Origin: Fontisphaera persica
Lineage (GTDB): Bacteria > Verrucomicrobiota > Verrucomicrobiia > Limisphaerales > Fontisphaeraceae
Assembly (NCBI RefSeq): GCF_024832785.1
Contig: NZ_CP116615.1
Location: 4,216,001 to 4,280,000 of the forward strand
Reading direction: 5' to 3'
Length of the DNA: 64,000 nucleotides
Part shown: positions 52,364 to 61,818 of the stretch, piece by piece
How the letters are laid out: each line of letters starts with the position of its first letter
Numbering within the stretch: the stretch's first letter is position 1
The notes under the pieces: generated by a model
Seen by the model: only the letters and a program-made list of their open reading frames with translations
The model's database searches: none
What the model was told of the DNA's origin: nothing
Position numbers and translations under genes: made by a program

Positions 52364-54520
52364 ATGAATGTACCCCGTCTCGCGGCGCTGGGGCTGGCGG
52401 CGGGCCTTGCGTCCGCCGCGGCTGCCGAAACCGCCGGCTCGCTCCGGCCCTGGACGAATTATCAGGTCATCATGTGGGTGGGCGACTCCATTCATCAACA
52501 AAAACACCAGTGGAGCCGCTTTCAGCAACGCCTGCGCGAGATGGGCGTCACCGCCGGCATGGTGTATGACGGAGGCGACCCCCGCCCCTGGGTGGCCAGC
52601 CAGTTTCCCTACTACGTGGAGAACATCATCAACCGCGGCCTGTGCCTCAAGTTTCATTCCAATGTCACCGACTGGGACAAGTTTGTGACCCGCTGGAAGG
52701 ACACCCGCGATGAAGCCTCGCTCGTGCGCGATTATTGCCTGGATGACCCCCAATGGCGTGCCTGGGGCCGGGCCGAGATGCAAAAAGTGGCCCGCGGCAA
52801 CCGCGATTATTCGCCCTTGTTGTACGACATCCGCGATGAATTGTCCGTCACCATCTCAGCCAACCCCTTTGACTACGACTTTAATCCCATGGCGCTGACC
52901 GCCTTCCGGGAATGGCTGGCCACCCAGTATCCCTCGCTGGCGGCCTTGAATGCGCAATGGGAAACCCAGTTCAAGGCGTGGGACGAAATCAAACCCTTCA
53001 CCACGGACCAGATTAAAAACCGCATGGCCAGCGGCGAGGCGTTGCCGCGCGGGCGCCCCGACTGGCAGGCCCTGCAACGCCTGCGCTTCCATCCCCGGAC
53101 CGCCCGCGAGCAGCCCACCCGCTGGAACTTCTCGCCGTGGGCCAATCACCGCACCTACATGGACGTCTCGCTGGCGCGCGCGCTGGAGGATTTCCGCCAG
53201 GCCGCCCGCGTGGTGGACCCCCATACGCCGGTGGGCATCGAAGGCACCCAGATGCCGCATGCCTTTGGCGGGTACGATTTATGGCGGCTCGCCGGCGTGC
53301 TCGACTGGGTGGAGCCTTATGACATCGGCAACGCCCGCGAAATTTTCGGCTCCTTCATGCCCGGCAAGATTTTTTTGACCACGGTGTTTGAAAAGGAAAC
53401 CCGCGCCGCCGCCCGCCGCCTCTGGCATCTGCTGTTGCAGGGGGACCGCGGCTGCATCATCTGGTGGAGCGAAGATTGCCTGGACTGGAAAAACGCCGAG
53501 CTGCCGCTCACCGCCAAGGCCCGCGCGCTGGAACCGGTACTGCGCGAAATGACCTCGCCCCTGGCCCGCGTATTCATGCTCGCCACCAAGGACTATGACC
53601 CCATTGCCCTCCATTACTCCCAGCCGAGCATTCAAGTGGCCTGGCTGCTGGAGTCCACCGTGGACGGCTCCACCTGGCTGCGGCGGTTTTCCAGCTACGA
53701 AGCCAGCCACAACCACCAGGCCAAGGTCCGCAATAGCTGGCTCAAAATCTTTCAAGACCTGGGCTACACGCCCCGTTTCATCAGCCAGGCCCAGATGGAG
53801 CAGGGCGAGCTGGAAAAAAGCGGCATCCGCGTGCTCGTGCTGCCGTCCTCCTGGGCAATGTCCGACCGCGAGCGCGACGCCATCAGCGCTGCGCAGCGGC
53901 GCGCCCAGTCTCCGCTGGTGGTCTATGGCAACGATTTGCCGGGCATTTTTGACGCCCACGCCCGCCTGCGCACCAACTGGTCGGCCCGCTTCTACCAGGA
54001 CAACCATCTGCCTCCCGCCGTGGCCCTGCCGGCGGCCTTTGCGCAGTTGGACGCCACCCAGGGGCCGCCGCAGTCGCGCAGCGGGGACGTTGGCGCTTAT
54101 GCCCGCGACCGCCTCAAGCCCGTGCCGGATTTAAGCTGGGCGCAATGGGTGGCCACCCATCGCCTGCCCCTCACGCCGCCGGTCACCGTGCCCCTGGAGG
54201 CCCGCGTGCGCGTGCACCGCTTCCGCCTCGGCAACGCCCGCCTGCTGGCCCTCGAGCGGGGCATTGATTATCACATGAGCGAAGATTTGAAACAGGCCGG
54301 CGGCAACGAGACCCTGGAGCAACCCGTCGAAATTACAGCCGGCCTGGCCGAGGCCGCGCACGTGTATGATTTGCGCGCGGCACGCTACCTGGGCCGCCTG
54401 CGCGAAATCAAATGCCGCCTGGACCCCTGGCGCCCGTCGCTGTTTGCCCTGCTGCCCGAGCCGGTGCCGGAAAATCAGGTGCTGCAGTCCTTGCTGGCCC
54501 AGACGCCCGGCCCGCGCTGA
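52364..54520 (+). CDS. Secreted glycoside hydrolase family 42-like protein
   Basis: A 718-residue protein from the ATG at 52364 (MNVPRLAALGLAAGLASAAA), a signal peptide. The mature N-terminal part looks like a TIM barrel of the beta-galactosidase A (GH42) type: TAFREWLATQYPSLAALNAQW is a strong family feature, and DIRDELSV carries a Glu at the acid/base position. VGIEGTQMPH (Glu) could be the nucleophile segment; CIIWWSED and the later glutamine-amidotransferase-like region (IRVLVLPSSWAMSDRE) also fit the GH42 trimerisation domain. The usual Asn-Glu pair is replaced by Asp-Glu, so activity or specificity may differ. Confidence 0.62.
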   Translation: MNVPRLAALGLAAGLASAAAAETAGSLRPWTNYQVIMWVGDSIHQQKHQWSRFQQRLREMGVTAGMVYDGGDPRPWVASQFPYYVENIINRGLCLKFHSNVTDWDKFVTRWKDTRDEASLVRDYCLDDPQWRAWGRAEMQKVARGNRDYSPLLYDIRDELSVTISANPFDYDFNPMALTAFREWLATQYPSLAALNAQWETQFKAWDEIKPFTTDQIKNRMASGEALPRGRPDWQALQRLRFHPRTAREQPTRWNFSPWANHRTYMDVSLARALEDFRQAARVVDPHTPVGIEGTQMPHAFGGYDLWRLAGVLDWVEPYDIGNAREIFGSFMPGKIFLTTVFEKETRAAARRLWHLLLQGDRGCIIWWSEDCLDWKNAELPLTAKARALEPVLREMTSPLARVFMLATKDYDPIALHYSQPSIQVAWLLESTVDGSTWLRRFSSYEASHNHQAKVRNSWLKIFQDLGYTPRFISQAQMEQGELEKSGIRVLVLPSSWAMSDRERDAISAAQRRAQSPLVVYGNDLPGIFDAHARLRTNWSARFYQDNHLPPAVALPAAFAQLDATQGPPQSRSGDVGAYARDRLKPVPDLSWAQWVATHRLPLTPPVTVPLEARVRVHRFRLGNARLLALERGIDYHMSEDLKQAGGNETLEQPVEITAGLAEAAHVYDLRAARYLGRLREIKCRLDPWRPSLFALLPEPVPENQVLQSLLAQTPGPR

Positions 54521-54561
54521 GACCGTCTCCCCGGCGACGGTTCAACCAAGCGCCGCCTCCT

Positions 54562-55362
54562 TCACAAGGCCACCGGCTCGGCTTTCCTTCTGCTGAACCG
54601 CCGCCAGTGCGTGTAACCCACGGCGCGCGCCAGCTCCACCGCTTCCGCCCAGCCGGCGCCCACTTCCTCCGGGGTGTGGGCATCCGACCCAAAGACCAGG
54701 GCCACGCCGGCCTGGTGCGCGGCCTCCAGAATCGCCCGCGCCGGGTATTGCTCGCGGCAGTCTTTGCGCCAGCCGGCGGTGTTGATTTCCATGGCCACAT
54801 TGGCCTCCGCCGCCACGCGGAAAATTTCGCGGTACCGCGGCAGGAAATCCTGCTGCGGCCGGTGCCCGAATTTTTTGGGCAGGTCACAATGACCGATAAT
54901 GTCGAACAACCCGCTGCGGATGGAGGCCTCCAGCCGGTTCAAGTATTCCTCCCACACGGCTTCCACCGGCCGGCGCTTCCACTCGTCGAGCTTGTAGGGA
55001 TTGTCCACGTCCCAGCCGTTGGCCACGTAATGGACGGAGCCGATGAAGTAATCCCAGGGATAACGCGCGGCCAGTTGCCGAATCCAATCCTCCTGGCCGG
55101 GAATATAATCCACCTCCAGCGCCAGACGGATGGTGAGCCGGGGAAAACGCCGGCGCGCTTCCAAGACCGCCTCCACATAGCCTGCGAGCTGCCGCTCGTA
55201 CATTCGCCAGTTGTCATAATCATCCTGGGGCATGGGCGAATGGTCCGAGCAACCGATTTCCTCCAGTCCCATCGCCACCGCGCGCTCCGCATACTGCCAC
55301 GGCGAGCCAATGGCGTGGCGGCAGAGCGCGTTGTGCGTGTGATAATCAGCGGGCCAGCGCAT
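54562..55362 (-). CDS. hisJ: PHP-domain histidinol-phosphatase (HisJ/HisK family)
   Basis: A 266-residue PHP phosphoesterase. The metal ligands are seen in DYHTHNALCRHA, EIGCSDHSPMP, EVDYIPG, FIGSVHYV, DIIGHCDLPKKF and VFGSDAHTPEEVG. The set and length match trinuclear-metal histidinol-phosphatases, which remove phosphate from histidinol-phosphate. No other his gene is in the window, so the assignment rests on sequence only; other PHP phosphatases are possible. It converges with the GH42-like gene. Confidence 0.82.
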   Translation of the reverse strand: MRWPADYHTHNALCRHAIGSPWQYAERAVAMGLEEIGCSDHSPMPQDDYDNWRMYERQLAGYVEAVLEARRRFPRLTIRLALEVDYIPGQEDWIRQLAARYPWDYFIGSVHYVANGWDVDNPYKLDEWKRRPVEAVWEEYLNRLEASIRSGLFDIIGHCDLPKKFGHRPQQDFLPRYREIFRVAAEANVAMEINTAGWRKDCREQYPARAILEAAHQAGVALVFGSDAHTPEEVGAGWAEAVELARAVGYTHWRRFSRRKAEPVAL

Positions 55363-55529
55363 GGGAGTTTCTTAGCCCTTGCGCCGCGCCGTGGCAATGG
55401 CAAAGCACGGACGGCCCGTGCGCATCAGCGCGGGCGCGCGTCCCGCCCTGGGGGGGCGCATGCCGCCAGCGGCTCTGGCCCTGCATTGTTCGCTGGCCGG
55501 AGCGGGGGCGGCTGCGGTAGATTCAGCGC

Positions 55530-56291
55530 ATGGCTGCCGCATCTTTACAGGCAATGGTGCAATATTGCGACCGCGAATTGCGGGTGCGCCACATCCAGGA
55601 CTATGAGGGCGCGGTCAATGGCTTGCAGGTGGAAAATGAGGGACGGGTGCGCCGCATTGCCGCGGCGGTGGACGCCTCGCTGGCCACCGTGAAAATGGCC
55701 ATTGCGGCGCAGGCGGATTTGCTGGTGGTGCATCATGGTTTGTTCTGGGGGCCGGTCATCCCGTGGACGGGCCGCAAACGTGAATTATTGCAGTTATTGC
55801 TGGGCCACAACCTGGCCGTGTATAGCGTCCATCTGCCGCTGGACATGCACCCCCGCCTGGGTAACAACGCCTGCCTGGCCCGGGCCTTGGGCTGGCAAAA
55901 ATGCACCCCGTTTTTCAACTGGAAAAACCAGCTTCTTGGCCTGCAAACGCGCCTGCGCCTGCCTCGCGCGGAACTGGCCGCCCGCCTGGAGCGCGCTGTC
56001 GGCGGCCCGGTCAAGCTGATTCCCGGCGGGCCGGACATTTGCCGCCGCGTGGGGCTGGTGACGGGCGGCGCCGGCGGTGACCTGAAGACCGCCGCCGCTG
56101 AAGGCGTGGACACGTTCATCACCGGCGAAGGCCCGCACTGGACCTATGCGCTGGCGGAAGAATTGCAGATGAATGTGCTCTATGCGGGGCATTACGCCAC
56201 GGAAACCTTTGGCGTGAAGGCGCTGGCGGAGCAGCTTTCCCGCAAATTCCGCGTCCCGTGGGTGTTTCTGGACCATCCCACCGGGCTGTGA
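55530..56291 (+). CDS. Nif3-like dinuclear metal-centre protein
   Basis: A 253-residue Nif3/NGG1p-interacting-factor-3 family protein (YbgI/YqfO type). Metal ligand motifs: LVVHHGLFWGP (two His), YSVHLPLDMHP, NNACLARALG, FITGEGPHW, and HYATETFGV near the C-terminus. It forms hexamers with a dinuclear metal site; some members have been linked to GTP cyclohydrolase I type 2. Function here is unknown. It lies divergent to the PHP gene and converges with the DUF4380-like gene. Confidence 0.88.
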   Translation: MAAASLQAMVQYCDRELRVRHIQDYEGAVNGLQVENEGRVRRIAAAVDASLATVKMAIAAQADLLVVHHGLFWGPVIPWTGRKRELLQLLLGHNLAVYSVHLPLDMHPRLGNNACLARALGWQKCTPFFNWKNQLLGLQTRLRLPRAELAARLERAVGGPVKLIPGGPDICRRVGLVTGGAGGDLKTAAAEGVDTFITGEGPHWTYALAEELQMNVLYAGHYATETFGVKALAEQLSRKFRVPWVFLDHPTGL

Positions 56292-56376
56292 GCCAGAGGA
56301 CCCGCGGCAACACTCAGGGCAGGGGAGCAACTGCCAGGTTCAACCCTCCCATCCCCACACGCGACAGGAGTTGAGC

Positions 56377-57426
56377 CTACTTGCGGGCGGGTGAGAAAGG
56401 GGAGGGCGGCACTTTGGCGGCGGCGGCGCGGGCTTGTTTGGCGTTGGTCACCGCTACCTTGAGGGGAATCAAGGACCATTTAAGGGGCACGGTGATGGTT
56501 TTGCCGGGGGCCAGCGATTCATCGGGCGCCAGCACTTCGATTTCCGAAATCCACGGATTCCACCCCAGCTCGATGGTGTGGCCGCCGTGCGGGTATTTGG
56601 CGCGGAAATCGTACGGGAAATAGACAACAAACAAGCTGCGGTCATACACGTAGGCCACCCATTCGGCGCTCACATCCAGGCCGATGCGGGTTTCCGGGCC
56701 GGTGCCGCCGGTTTGGGCCACCAGCAGGCCGCCCATGATTTTGACGCGGTCATGGGCAGGATTCAGACTGTCATAAATGGCCTGGTCCTCGACAATGTGG
56801 CGCAGCGTCCAGCCCAGCCGGAAGCGGCTGTATTTATTAACGGGCGCCACAAAAAAACCACCGCCTCGGCATTGGGTGCGGGAGCGCAGACCGCAAACAA
56901 TTTCACGGGCGCCTTTGTTGCTCAGACGCTGCACCAGGCCCAAATCCCCCTTTTCGGGGTCAAGCGTGATTTCCTTTTGCAGCACCAGTTCGCGAATTAA
57001 ATCCGGCTCGCTGGTCAGGGTCACGGTGAAATCGCGCGGAGTGGCCGCCTGGTAGGGGCCATAAACCAGCCGCTCCATCTCACTCAGGGGGGCGCTGTCT
57101 GAACCCACATACACCTGGTAGCCGCCGGGCGGCAGCGCTTTGCGGCCCTGGCTGCCGGAGCGTTCAAAGGCGGAGGCGTTGTCCCAGAGAATGTTCTCGC
57201 CCATGACTTCGTACCGCATGACGCGCCCGCCAACTTCCGGCACGATGACGGCCAGGGCCTCGGCTTCGCTGGATTCCAGGCGCAGGGCGCCGTCCCAGAC
57301 CAGGTAGCGCTCGCGGGAGATGCCTTTGGGCAGGTCCGCCGCCGCAGCCGCCAGCGCCAGCAAACCAACGGCCAGCCCCACCTGCCGCCAGCTTGCAGGA
57401 GGATGGTTGAACCAAGCAAACCTCAT
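56377..57426 (-). CDS. DUF4380-like secreted protein
   Basis: A 349-residue protein with a signal peptide (hydrophobic stretch ending near AAAADLP). The mature part has a galactose-mutarotase-like beta-rich region: VIVPEVGGRVMRYEVMGENILW, an opening shared by DUF4380 proteins, with YFPYDF and HTIELGWNPW later. No catalytic residues are identifiable. Found mostly in Verrucomicrobiota and Planctomycetota, where it may bind sugars. The C-terminus is a basic, Ala-rich tail. Confidence 0.65.
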   Translation of the reverse strand: MRFAWFNHPPASWRQVGLAVGLLALAAAAADLPKGISRERYLVWDGALRLESSEAEALAVIVPEVGGRVMRYEVMGENILWDNASAFERSGSQGRKALPPGGYQVYVGSDSAPLSEMERLVYGPYQAATPRDFTVTLTSEPDLIRELVLQKEITLDPEKGDLGLVQRLSNKGAREIVCGLRSRTQCRGGGFFVAPVNKYSRFRLGWTLRHIVEDQAIYDSLNPAHDRVKIMGGLLVAQTGGTGPETRIGLDVSAEWVAYVYDRSLFVVYFPYDFRAKYPHGGHTIELGWNPWISEIEVLAPDESLAPGKTITVPLKWSLIPLKVAVTNAKQARAAAAKVPPSPFSPARK

Positions 57427-57566
57427 AGGCCGTTAGTTCATCATACGCGGCGGCGGCTTACAAGCTCTTAGCCATGCATAAACGTCAGTGAGAATGAAAG
57501 CTCATGGCCCAGACCAACCGCGCTGTACCCCCTTCCCAGCGGGCAGCGGTGAGGCGGAGGCCGCTC

Positions 57567-57611
57567 AAAAAAAATTCAGGCGGAGGCCCGGCCTTGATGC
57601 TGGCCCCCGCC
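57567..57611 (-). terminator. Strong intrinsic terminator of the metK-ahcY transcript
   Basis: On the minus strand, GGCGGGGGCC (57611-57602) and GGCCTCCGCC (57588-57579) form a 10-bp stem with one G-T pair, followed four bases later by eight consecutive T (57574-57567). It lies 32 bases after the ahcY stop codon. Confidence 0.85.
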
Positions 57612-57643
57612 AAAATCCCCGCCACCGAAAAGGTGGGCTGGTG

Positions 57644-59083
57644 TTAGTACCGGTAATGCTCCGGTTTATACGGGCCTTCCACCGGCACGCCGATGTAATC
57701 GGCCTGTTTCTGGGTCAGTTGGGTGAGTTTGACCCCGATTTTTTCGAGGTGCAGCCGGGCGACTTCTTCATCCAGTTTCTTGGGCAGGCGATAAACCCCC
57801 ACCGTGTAGCGGTCGCGATTGGCCCAGAGGTCCATTTGTGCCAGGCACTGGTTGGTGAAGGAGTTGGACATCACAAAGCTGGGATGGCCGGTGGCGCAGC
57901 CGAGGTTGACGAGGCGGCCCTCGGCCAGCAGGTAGATGCAATGGCCGTCCGGGAAGATGTATTTGTCCACCTGCGGCTTGATGTTGATTTTCTTGACCCC
58001 TTTGGCGGCATTCAGCCGGTCCACCTGGATTTCGTTGTCGAAGTGGCCAATATTGCAGACAATGGCCTGGTCTTTCATCTTCTGCAGGTGCTCCAGCGTG
58101 ATGACATCGCAGTTGCCGGTGGCGGTGACGTAAATGTCCGCCCGGCCCAGGGTTTCCTCGACTGTGGTCACTTCAAAGCCTTCCATGGCGGCCTGCAGGG
58201 CGTTGATGGGGTCAATTTCCGTCACAATGACCCGCGCGCCAAAACCGCGCAAGGAGTGCGCGCTGCCCTTGCCCACGTCACCATAGCCGCAGACCACCGC
58301 CACCTTGCCGGCCACCATCACATCGGTGGCGCGCTTGATGCCGTCGGCCAGCGATTCGCGGCAGCCGTACAGGTTGTCAAACTTGCTCTTGGTGACCGAG
58401 TCATTGACATTGATGGCAGGCACCAGCAGCTTGCCGGCCTGGAGCATCTGATAGAGCCGGTGCACGCCGGTGGTGGTTTCTTCGCTCACGCCCTTCCATT
58501 CCTTGACCACGTTGTGCCAGAAGCCGGGGCGCTCCTTGGCCACCCGTTTGAGCAGGTCTTTGATGACTTGCTCCTCCCGGCTGCTGCTGGGGGTTTTGAC
58601 CCAGTCGCTGCCCTGCTCCAGCTCGTAGCCTTTATGGATGAGCAACGTGGCATCCCCGCCGTCGTCCACCACCAGTTGGGGTCCTTTGCCGCCCGGGTGC
58701 GTCAGCGCGTCGAGGGTGCATTGCCAGTAATCCTCCAGCGTCTCCCCTTTCCAGGCAAACACGCTGATGCCCGCGGCGGCGATGGCGGCGGCGGCGTGGT
58801 CCTGGGTGGAGAAAATGTTGCAACTGGCCCACCGCACGCTGGCGCCCAGCTCCACCAGCGTCTCAATGAGCACGGCGGTCTCGATGGTCATGTGCAGCGA
58901 GCCGGTGATGCGCACGCCCTTGAGCGGCTTTTGCGGGCCGTACTTGGCGCGAATGGCCATAAGGCCGGGCATCTCATGCTCGGCAATCTGGATGGTCTTG
59001 CGCCCCCATTCGGCCAGCGAGAGGTCTTTGACTTTGAAATCCAATTTCTGGATTTTCGGCAGCTTCTTTTTACGGTCAGTCAT
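57644..59083 (-). CDS. ahcY: Adenosylhomocysteinase
   Basis: A 479-residue NAD-dependent enzyme that splits S-adenosylhomocysteine into adenosine and homocysteine, removing product inhibition of methyltransferases. The NAD-binding motif is [20 protein letters not shown], and the substrate region has [20 protein letters not shown] and [13 protein letters not shown]. The C-terminal PEHYRY is canonical. It includes the mid-length insertion typical of bacterial enzymes. It is downstream of metK with a four-helix-bundle cassette between them, and ends at a strong terminator. Confidence 0.97.
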   Translation of the reverse strand: MTDRKKKLPKIQKLDFKVKDLSLAEWGRKTIQIAEHEMPGLMAIRAKYGPQKPLKGVRITGSLHMTIETAVLIETLVELGASVRWASCNIFSTQDHAAAAIAAAGISVFAWKGETLEDYWQCTLDALTHPGGKGPQLVVDDGGDATLLIHKGYELEQGSDWVKTPSSSREEQVIKDLLKRVAKERPGFWHNVVKEWKGVSEETTTGVHRLYQMLQAGKLLVPAINVNDSVTKSKFDNLYGCRESLADGIKRATDVMVAGKVAVVCGYGDVGKGSAHSLRGFGARVIVTEIDPINALQAAMEGFEVTTVEETLGRADIYVTATGNCDVITLEHLQKMKDQAIVCNIGHFDNEIQVDRLNAAKGVKKINIKPQVDKYIFPDGHCIYLLAEGRLVNLGCATGHPSFVMSNSFTNQCLAQMDLWANRDRYTVGVYRLPKKLDEEVARLHLEKIGVKLTQLTQKQADYIGVPVEGPYKPEHYRY

Positions 59084-59100
59084 AAGGTTAAAAAGTTTTT

Positions 59101-59124
59101 AAGTTTCAAGTTTCAAGTTTCAAG
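59101..59124. repeat. Three tandem AAGTTTC heptamers at the edge of the four-helix-bundle cassette
   Basis: AAGTTTC occurs three times in a row and ends with AAG. The left copy AAGTTTCAAG is the exact inverse of CTTGAAACTT at 59519-59528. The stop codon and the last two residues of the cassette protein are made by this repeat. Confidence 0.9.
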
Positions 59125-59484
59125 CGGCGGTTTCCGACTGCTCAGACATTTAATCAGGCCCTGTAACATGCAGGAAATTTCTTTACATTCATTGATGATG
59201 TCGTCGGCGGTGTCATGCGGCAGCATGCCGACCTTTTTGGCAATGTAGCATTGGGTGCGCAATTCCGCGCTGGAGCCTTTTGCGATGCGCAGGAAACGAA
59301 TGTAATCACGTTTGCTATCACGTTCTGAGCCTTCAGCTATGTTGGAGGGAATGGAAAGCGCAGCGCGCAGCATTTGCTCCCGCAGGAAATAGGTCCGCGA
59401 ATCCGCCACGACTGCGGACAACTCCACCACCAGTCGGCAGGCCCGCTTCCATACGTCCAATGCCTCAAAGGATTGATAGGCCAT
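59113..59484 (-). CDS. Four-helix-bundle protein (S23/IVS-type family)
   Basis: A 123-residue all-helical protein of the four-helix-bundle family first seen in 23S rRNA intervening sequences. The family pattern is clear: SFEALDVWKRACRLVVEL, FLREQMLRAALSIPSNIAEG and DYIRFLRIAKGSSAELRTQ. Function is unknown. It interrupts the metK-ahcY pair and is bordered by 10-bp inverted repeats, so it may have moved here as a cassette. Confidence 0.9.
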   Translation of the reverse strand: MAYQSFEALDVWKRACRLVVELSAVVADSRTYFLREQMLRAALSIPSNIAEGSERDSKRDYIRFLRIAKGSSAELRTQCYIAKKVGMLPHDTADDIINECKEISCMLQGLIKCLSSRKPPLET

Positions 59485-59518
59485 ACGCCGCCCTGCCTGA
59501 CCAAAGTCTCAGCGTTTT

Positions 59519-59528
59519 CTTGAAACTT
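59519..59528. repeat. Inverted partner of the heptamer repeat at the other edge of the cassette
   Basis: CTTGAAACTT is the exact reverse complement of AAGTTTCAAG at 59101-59110. Together they bound a segment of about 430 bp holding the four-helix-bundle gene, and the metK stop codon (59554) follows 25 bases further out. Confidence 0.7.
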
Positions 59529-59553
59529 GACCCTTGAATCTTGTAACTCATCA

Positions 59554-60741
59554 TCATTTCACCGCCCGTTTTAAGGCCGCCACCTTGTCCGTCCGTTCCC
59601 ACGTCAATTCCGGGTCGTTCTTGCCAAAGTGGCCGTAGTTGGTGGTCTTGGTGTAAATGGGGCGCAACAGATTCAACTGCTTGATGATGTCCGCCGGTTT
59701 GAAGCTGAAAACTTCCTGCGCGGCGCGGGCAATTTCGTCGTCGCTGACCTTCCCTGTGCCAAAGGTGTCCACTGACACGGAGACCGGGTCCGGATACCCG
59801 ATGGCGTAGGCAAACTGGATTTCGCAACGCTCGGCCAGCCCGGCGGCCACAATGTTCTTCGCCACATAACGGCCCATGTAGGCGGCGCTGCGGTCCACCT
59901 TGCTGGGGTCTTTGCCGCTGAACGCGCCGCCGCCGTGCCGGCCCATGCCGCCGTAGGAATCCACAATGATTTTGCGGCCGGTCAGCCCCGTGTCCCCCTG
60001 CGGCCCGCCGACGACAAAGCGGCCGGTGGGGTTGATAAGATACATCGTTTCGCGGGTCAGCATGTCCGCCGGCAACACCTTCTTGATGACTTCCTCAATG
60101 CAAAACTCCTCGATTTCATCGTGCTCCACGTCCGCCGTGTGTTGCGTGGAGATGACCACATTGGTGATGCGCGTGGGCCGCCCGTCCACGTATTCCACCG
60201 AAACCTGGCTCTTGGCATCCGGCCGCAGCCACGGCACCAGCGGGCGCCCATTTTTGACCGTCTTGCGGATTTCCGTCAGTTTCCGGCCCAGCCGGTGCGC
60301 AAACATGATGGGCGCGGGCATCAGCTCGGGCGTCTCGTTGCAGGCATACCCAAACATCAATCCCTGGTCCCCGGCGCCCTGCTCGGCCTTTTTCTTCCCC
60401 TTGGCCGCCCGGGCGTCCACGCCTTGGGCAATGTCGGGGCTTTGGCGGGTGATGGCATTGATGACAAAGACCTTGTCGGCATGGAACACGTCGTCCTCGT
60501 GCACGTAGCCAATGTCCCGAATGGCCTGGCGGGCAATGGCCACAAAATCCAGTTTGGCCTGGGTGGTAATCTCCCCGCCCACCACCACCAGGTTGCTCTT
60601 GGCGTAGCACTCGCAGGCCACCCGGCTGTACTTGTCCTGCTTCAGGCAGGCGTCCAGCACGTAATCAGAAATGGTGTCACAAACCTTGTCCGGGTGGCCT
60701 TCGCCGACGGATTCCGAGGAAAAAATAAAACGTTTGCTCAT
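59554..60741 (-). CDS. metK: S-adenosylmethionine synthase
   Basis: A 395-residue enzyme making SAM from methionine and ATP. N-terminal [28 protein letters not shown] (hexapeptide-type signature) and [18 protein letters not shown] are all canonical, with catalytic Lys, Asp and His residues in place. Length is normal. The only upstream space is 87 bp shared with the ArsR-methyltransferase gene, so no room exists for a SAM riboswitch; control is probably by that regulator at the overlapping promoters. Confidence 0.97.
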   Translation of the reverse strand: MSKRFIFSSESVGEGHPDKVCDTISDYVLDACLKQDKYSRVACECYAKSNLVVVGGEITTQAKLDFVAIARQAIRDIGYVHEDDVFHADKVFVINAITRQSPDIAQGVDARAAKGKKKAEQGAGDQGLMFGYACNETPELMPAPIMFAHRLGRKLTEIRKTVKNGRPLVPWLRPDAKSQVSVEYVDGRPTRITNVVISTQHTADVEHDEIEEFCIEEVIKKVLPADMLTRETMYLINPTGRFVVGGPQGDTGLTGRKIIVDSYGGMGRHGGGAFSGKDPSKVDRSAAYMGRYVAKNIVAAGLAERCEIQFAYAIGYPDPVSVSVDTFGTGKVSDDEIARAAQEVFSFKPADIIKQLNLLRPIYTKTTNYGHFGKNDPELTWERTDKVAALKRAVK

Positions 60742-60775
60742 GCGTATGCTTGGTTGCCGACTGTCTAGTTACATA

Positions 60776-60821
60776 TTGACGTATCAAGATATGAGGATAT
60801 ATCCTTTGTCGCAATCGTCAA
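60776..60821. promoter_or_regulatory. Overlapping divergent promoters with palindromic operator (metK / ArsR-methyltransferase)
   Basis: Plus strand: TTGACG (60776-60781), 16-base spacer, TATATC (60798-60803). Minus strand: TTGACG (60821-60816), 16-base spacer, TATCCT (60799-60794). The -10 elements overlap within an AT-rich core holding the palindrome GGATATATCC (60795-60804) and the dyad-like TATCAAGATAT (60782-60792). A protein bound here would block both genes. The layout fits the ArsR-family SahR type control of SAM-cycle genes. Confidence 0.6.
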
Positions 60822-60828
60822 CTGTTTT

Positions 60829-61764
60829 ATGCCGCCACTCCTGAAATGCCTGCGCGCCCTCGATGACCCCACCCGCCTGCGCATTCTGGCCCTGCTCGGG
60901 CGTGAGGAGTTGAGCGTGCAGGAGTTGCAGGAAATCACCCGCCTGGGGCAATCGCGCATTTCCACGCACCTGGGCCTGCTGCAGGAGGCCGGCTTTCTCA
61001 GCTCCCGCCGCGAGGGCAAGCGCACCTTTTACCGCGCCGCCACTCCGGCCGAACCCGCTTTGAAAGAATTGATGAACCTGGCGGCCCGTGGCGCGGCCGA
61101 ATTGCCGGAGGCCGCCGCCGACGCGGCCAACCTGCGGCGGATTCTGGCCCAGCGGCGGCAGCAGACACGGCTGTATTTCAACCAGGTGGCGGGGCGTTTT
61201 GACCGCAGCTACGGTCCAGGGCGTTCGTGGCAGGCTTTTGGCCAGATGCTCCTGCGGCTTCTGCCTCCCCTGGTGGTGGCCGACCTGGGCAGCGGTGAAG
61301 GGCTGTTGAGCGAACTGCTGGCCCTGCGGTGCAAGCGGGTCATCGCTGTGGACAACTCCCCCAAAATGGTGGCCTATGGCGCCCGCAAGGCCCGCAAAAA
61401 TGGTTTGGCAAACCTTGAATTCCGGCTGGGCGACCTGCAGGACCCGCCCATTGCCGCGCAAAGCGTGGATGTGGTGGTGTTGAGCCAGGCGTTGCATCAT
61501 GCCGAGGATCCTTTGCGGGCCTTGCGCAGCGCCCATCGCATCCTGCGCGAGGGCGGACAGGTGATGATTCTGGACCTCGCGGCCCATCGCTTTGAACAGG
61601 CCCGCGAACTTTACGGGGACCTCTGGCTGGGCTTCCGGGAAAGCGATTTGCAGCAATGGCTCGAGACCGCCGGCTTTCACAAGATTGAAATCCAGGTGGT
61701 GGCCCGCGAGGAGCAGCCGCCGCATTTTGAAACCTTGCTGGCCGTGGCCGCCAGGCCCGGCTAA
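60829..61764 (+). CDS. ArsR-family regulator fused to a SAM-binding methyltransferase-like domain (SahR-like)
   Basis: A 311-residue fusion. Residues about 1-85 form an ArsR-type winged helix (LKCLRALDDPTRLRILALL, ISTHLGLLQEAGFLSSRREGK) with no ArsR metal Cys pair seen. Residues about 115-311 are a class I methyltransferase fold: the SAM-binding motif is VVADLGSGEGLLSELLAL, with SQALHHAEDPLRAL and GGQVMILDL later. In Desulfovibrio and other Proteobacteria, ArsR-methyltransferase-type regulators (SahR) sense S-adenosylhomocysteine and repress ahcY and metK. Divergence from metK at an operator-like site supports the same role; ligand binding and enzymatic activity are unproven. Confidence 0.8.
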   Translation: MPPLLKCLRALDDPTRLRILALLGREELSVQELQEITRLGQSRISTHLGLLQEAGFLSSRREGKRTFYRAATPAEPALKELMNLAARGAAELPEAAADAANLRRILAQRRQQTRLYFNQVAGRFDRSYGPGRSWQAFGQMLLRLLPPLVVADLGSGEGLLSELLALRCKRVIAVDNSPKMVAYGARKARKNGLANLEFRLGDLQDPPIAAQSVDVVVLSQALHHAEDPLRALRSAHRILREGGQVMILDLAAHRFEQARELYGDLWLGFRESDLQQWLETAGFHKIEIQVVAREEQPPHFETLLAVAARPG

Positions 61765-61818
61765 TCGCCTGCCGGGCTGGCCGCCACGCCCTGAATCACA
61801 AAAAATCAGCCGGCGCTA

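Noticed and set aside
60742-60828. SAM or SAH riboswitch upstream of metK
   Set aside because: Only 87 bases separate the divergent genes, occupied by overlapping promoters; no riboswitch core was seen.
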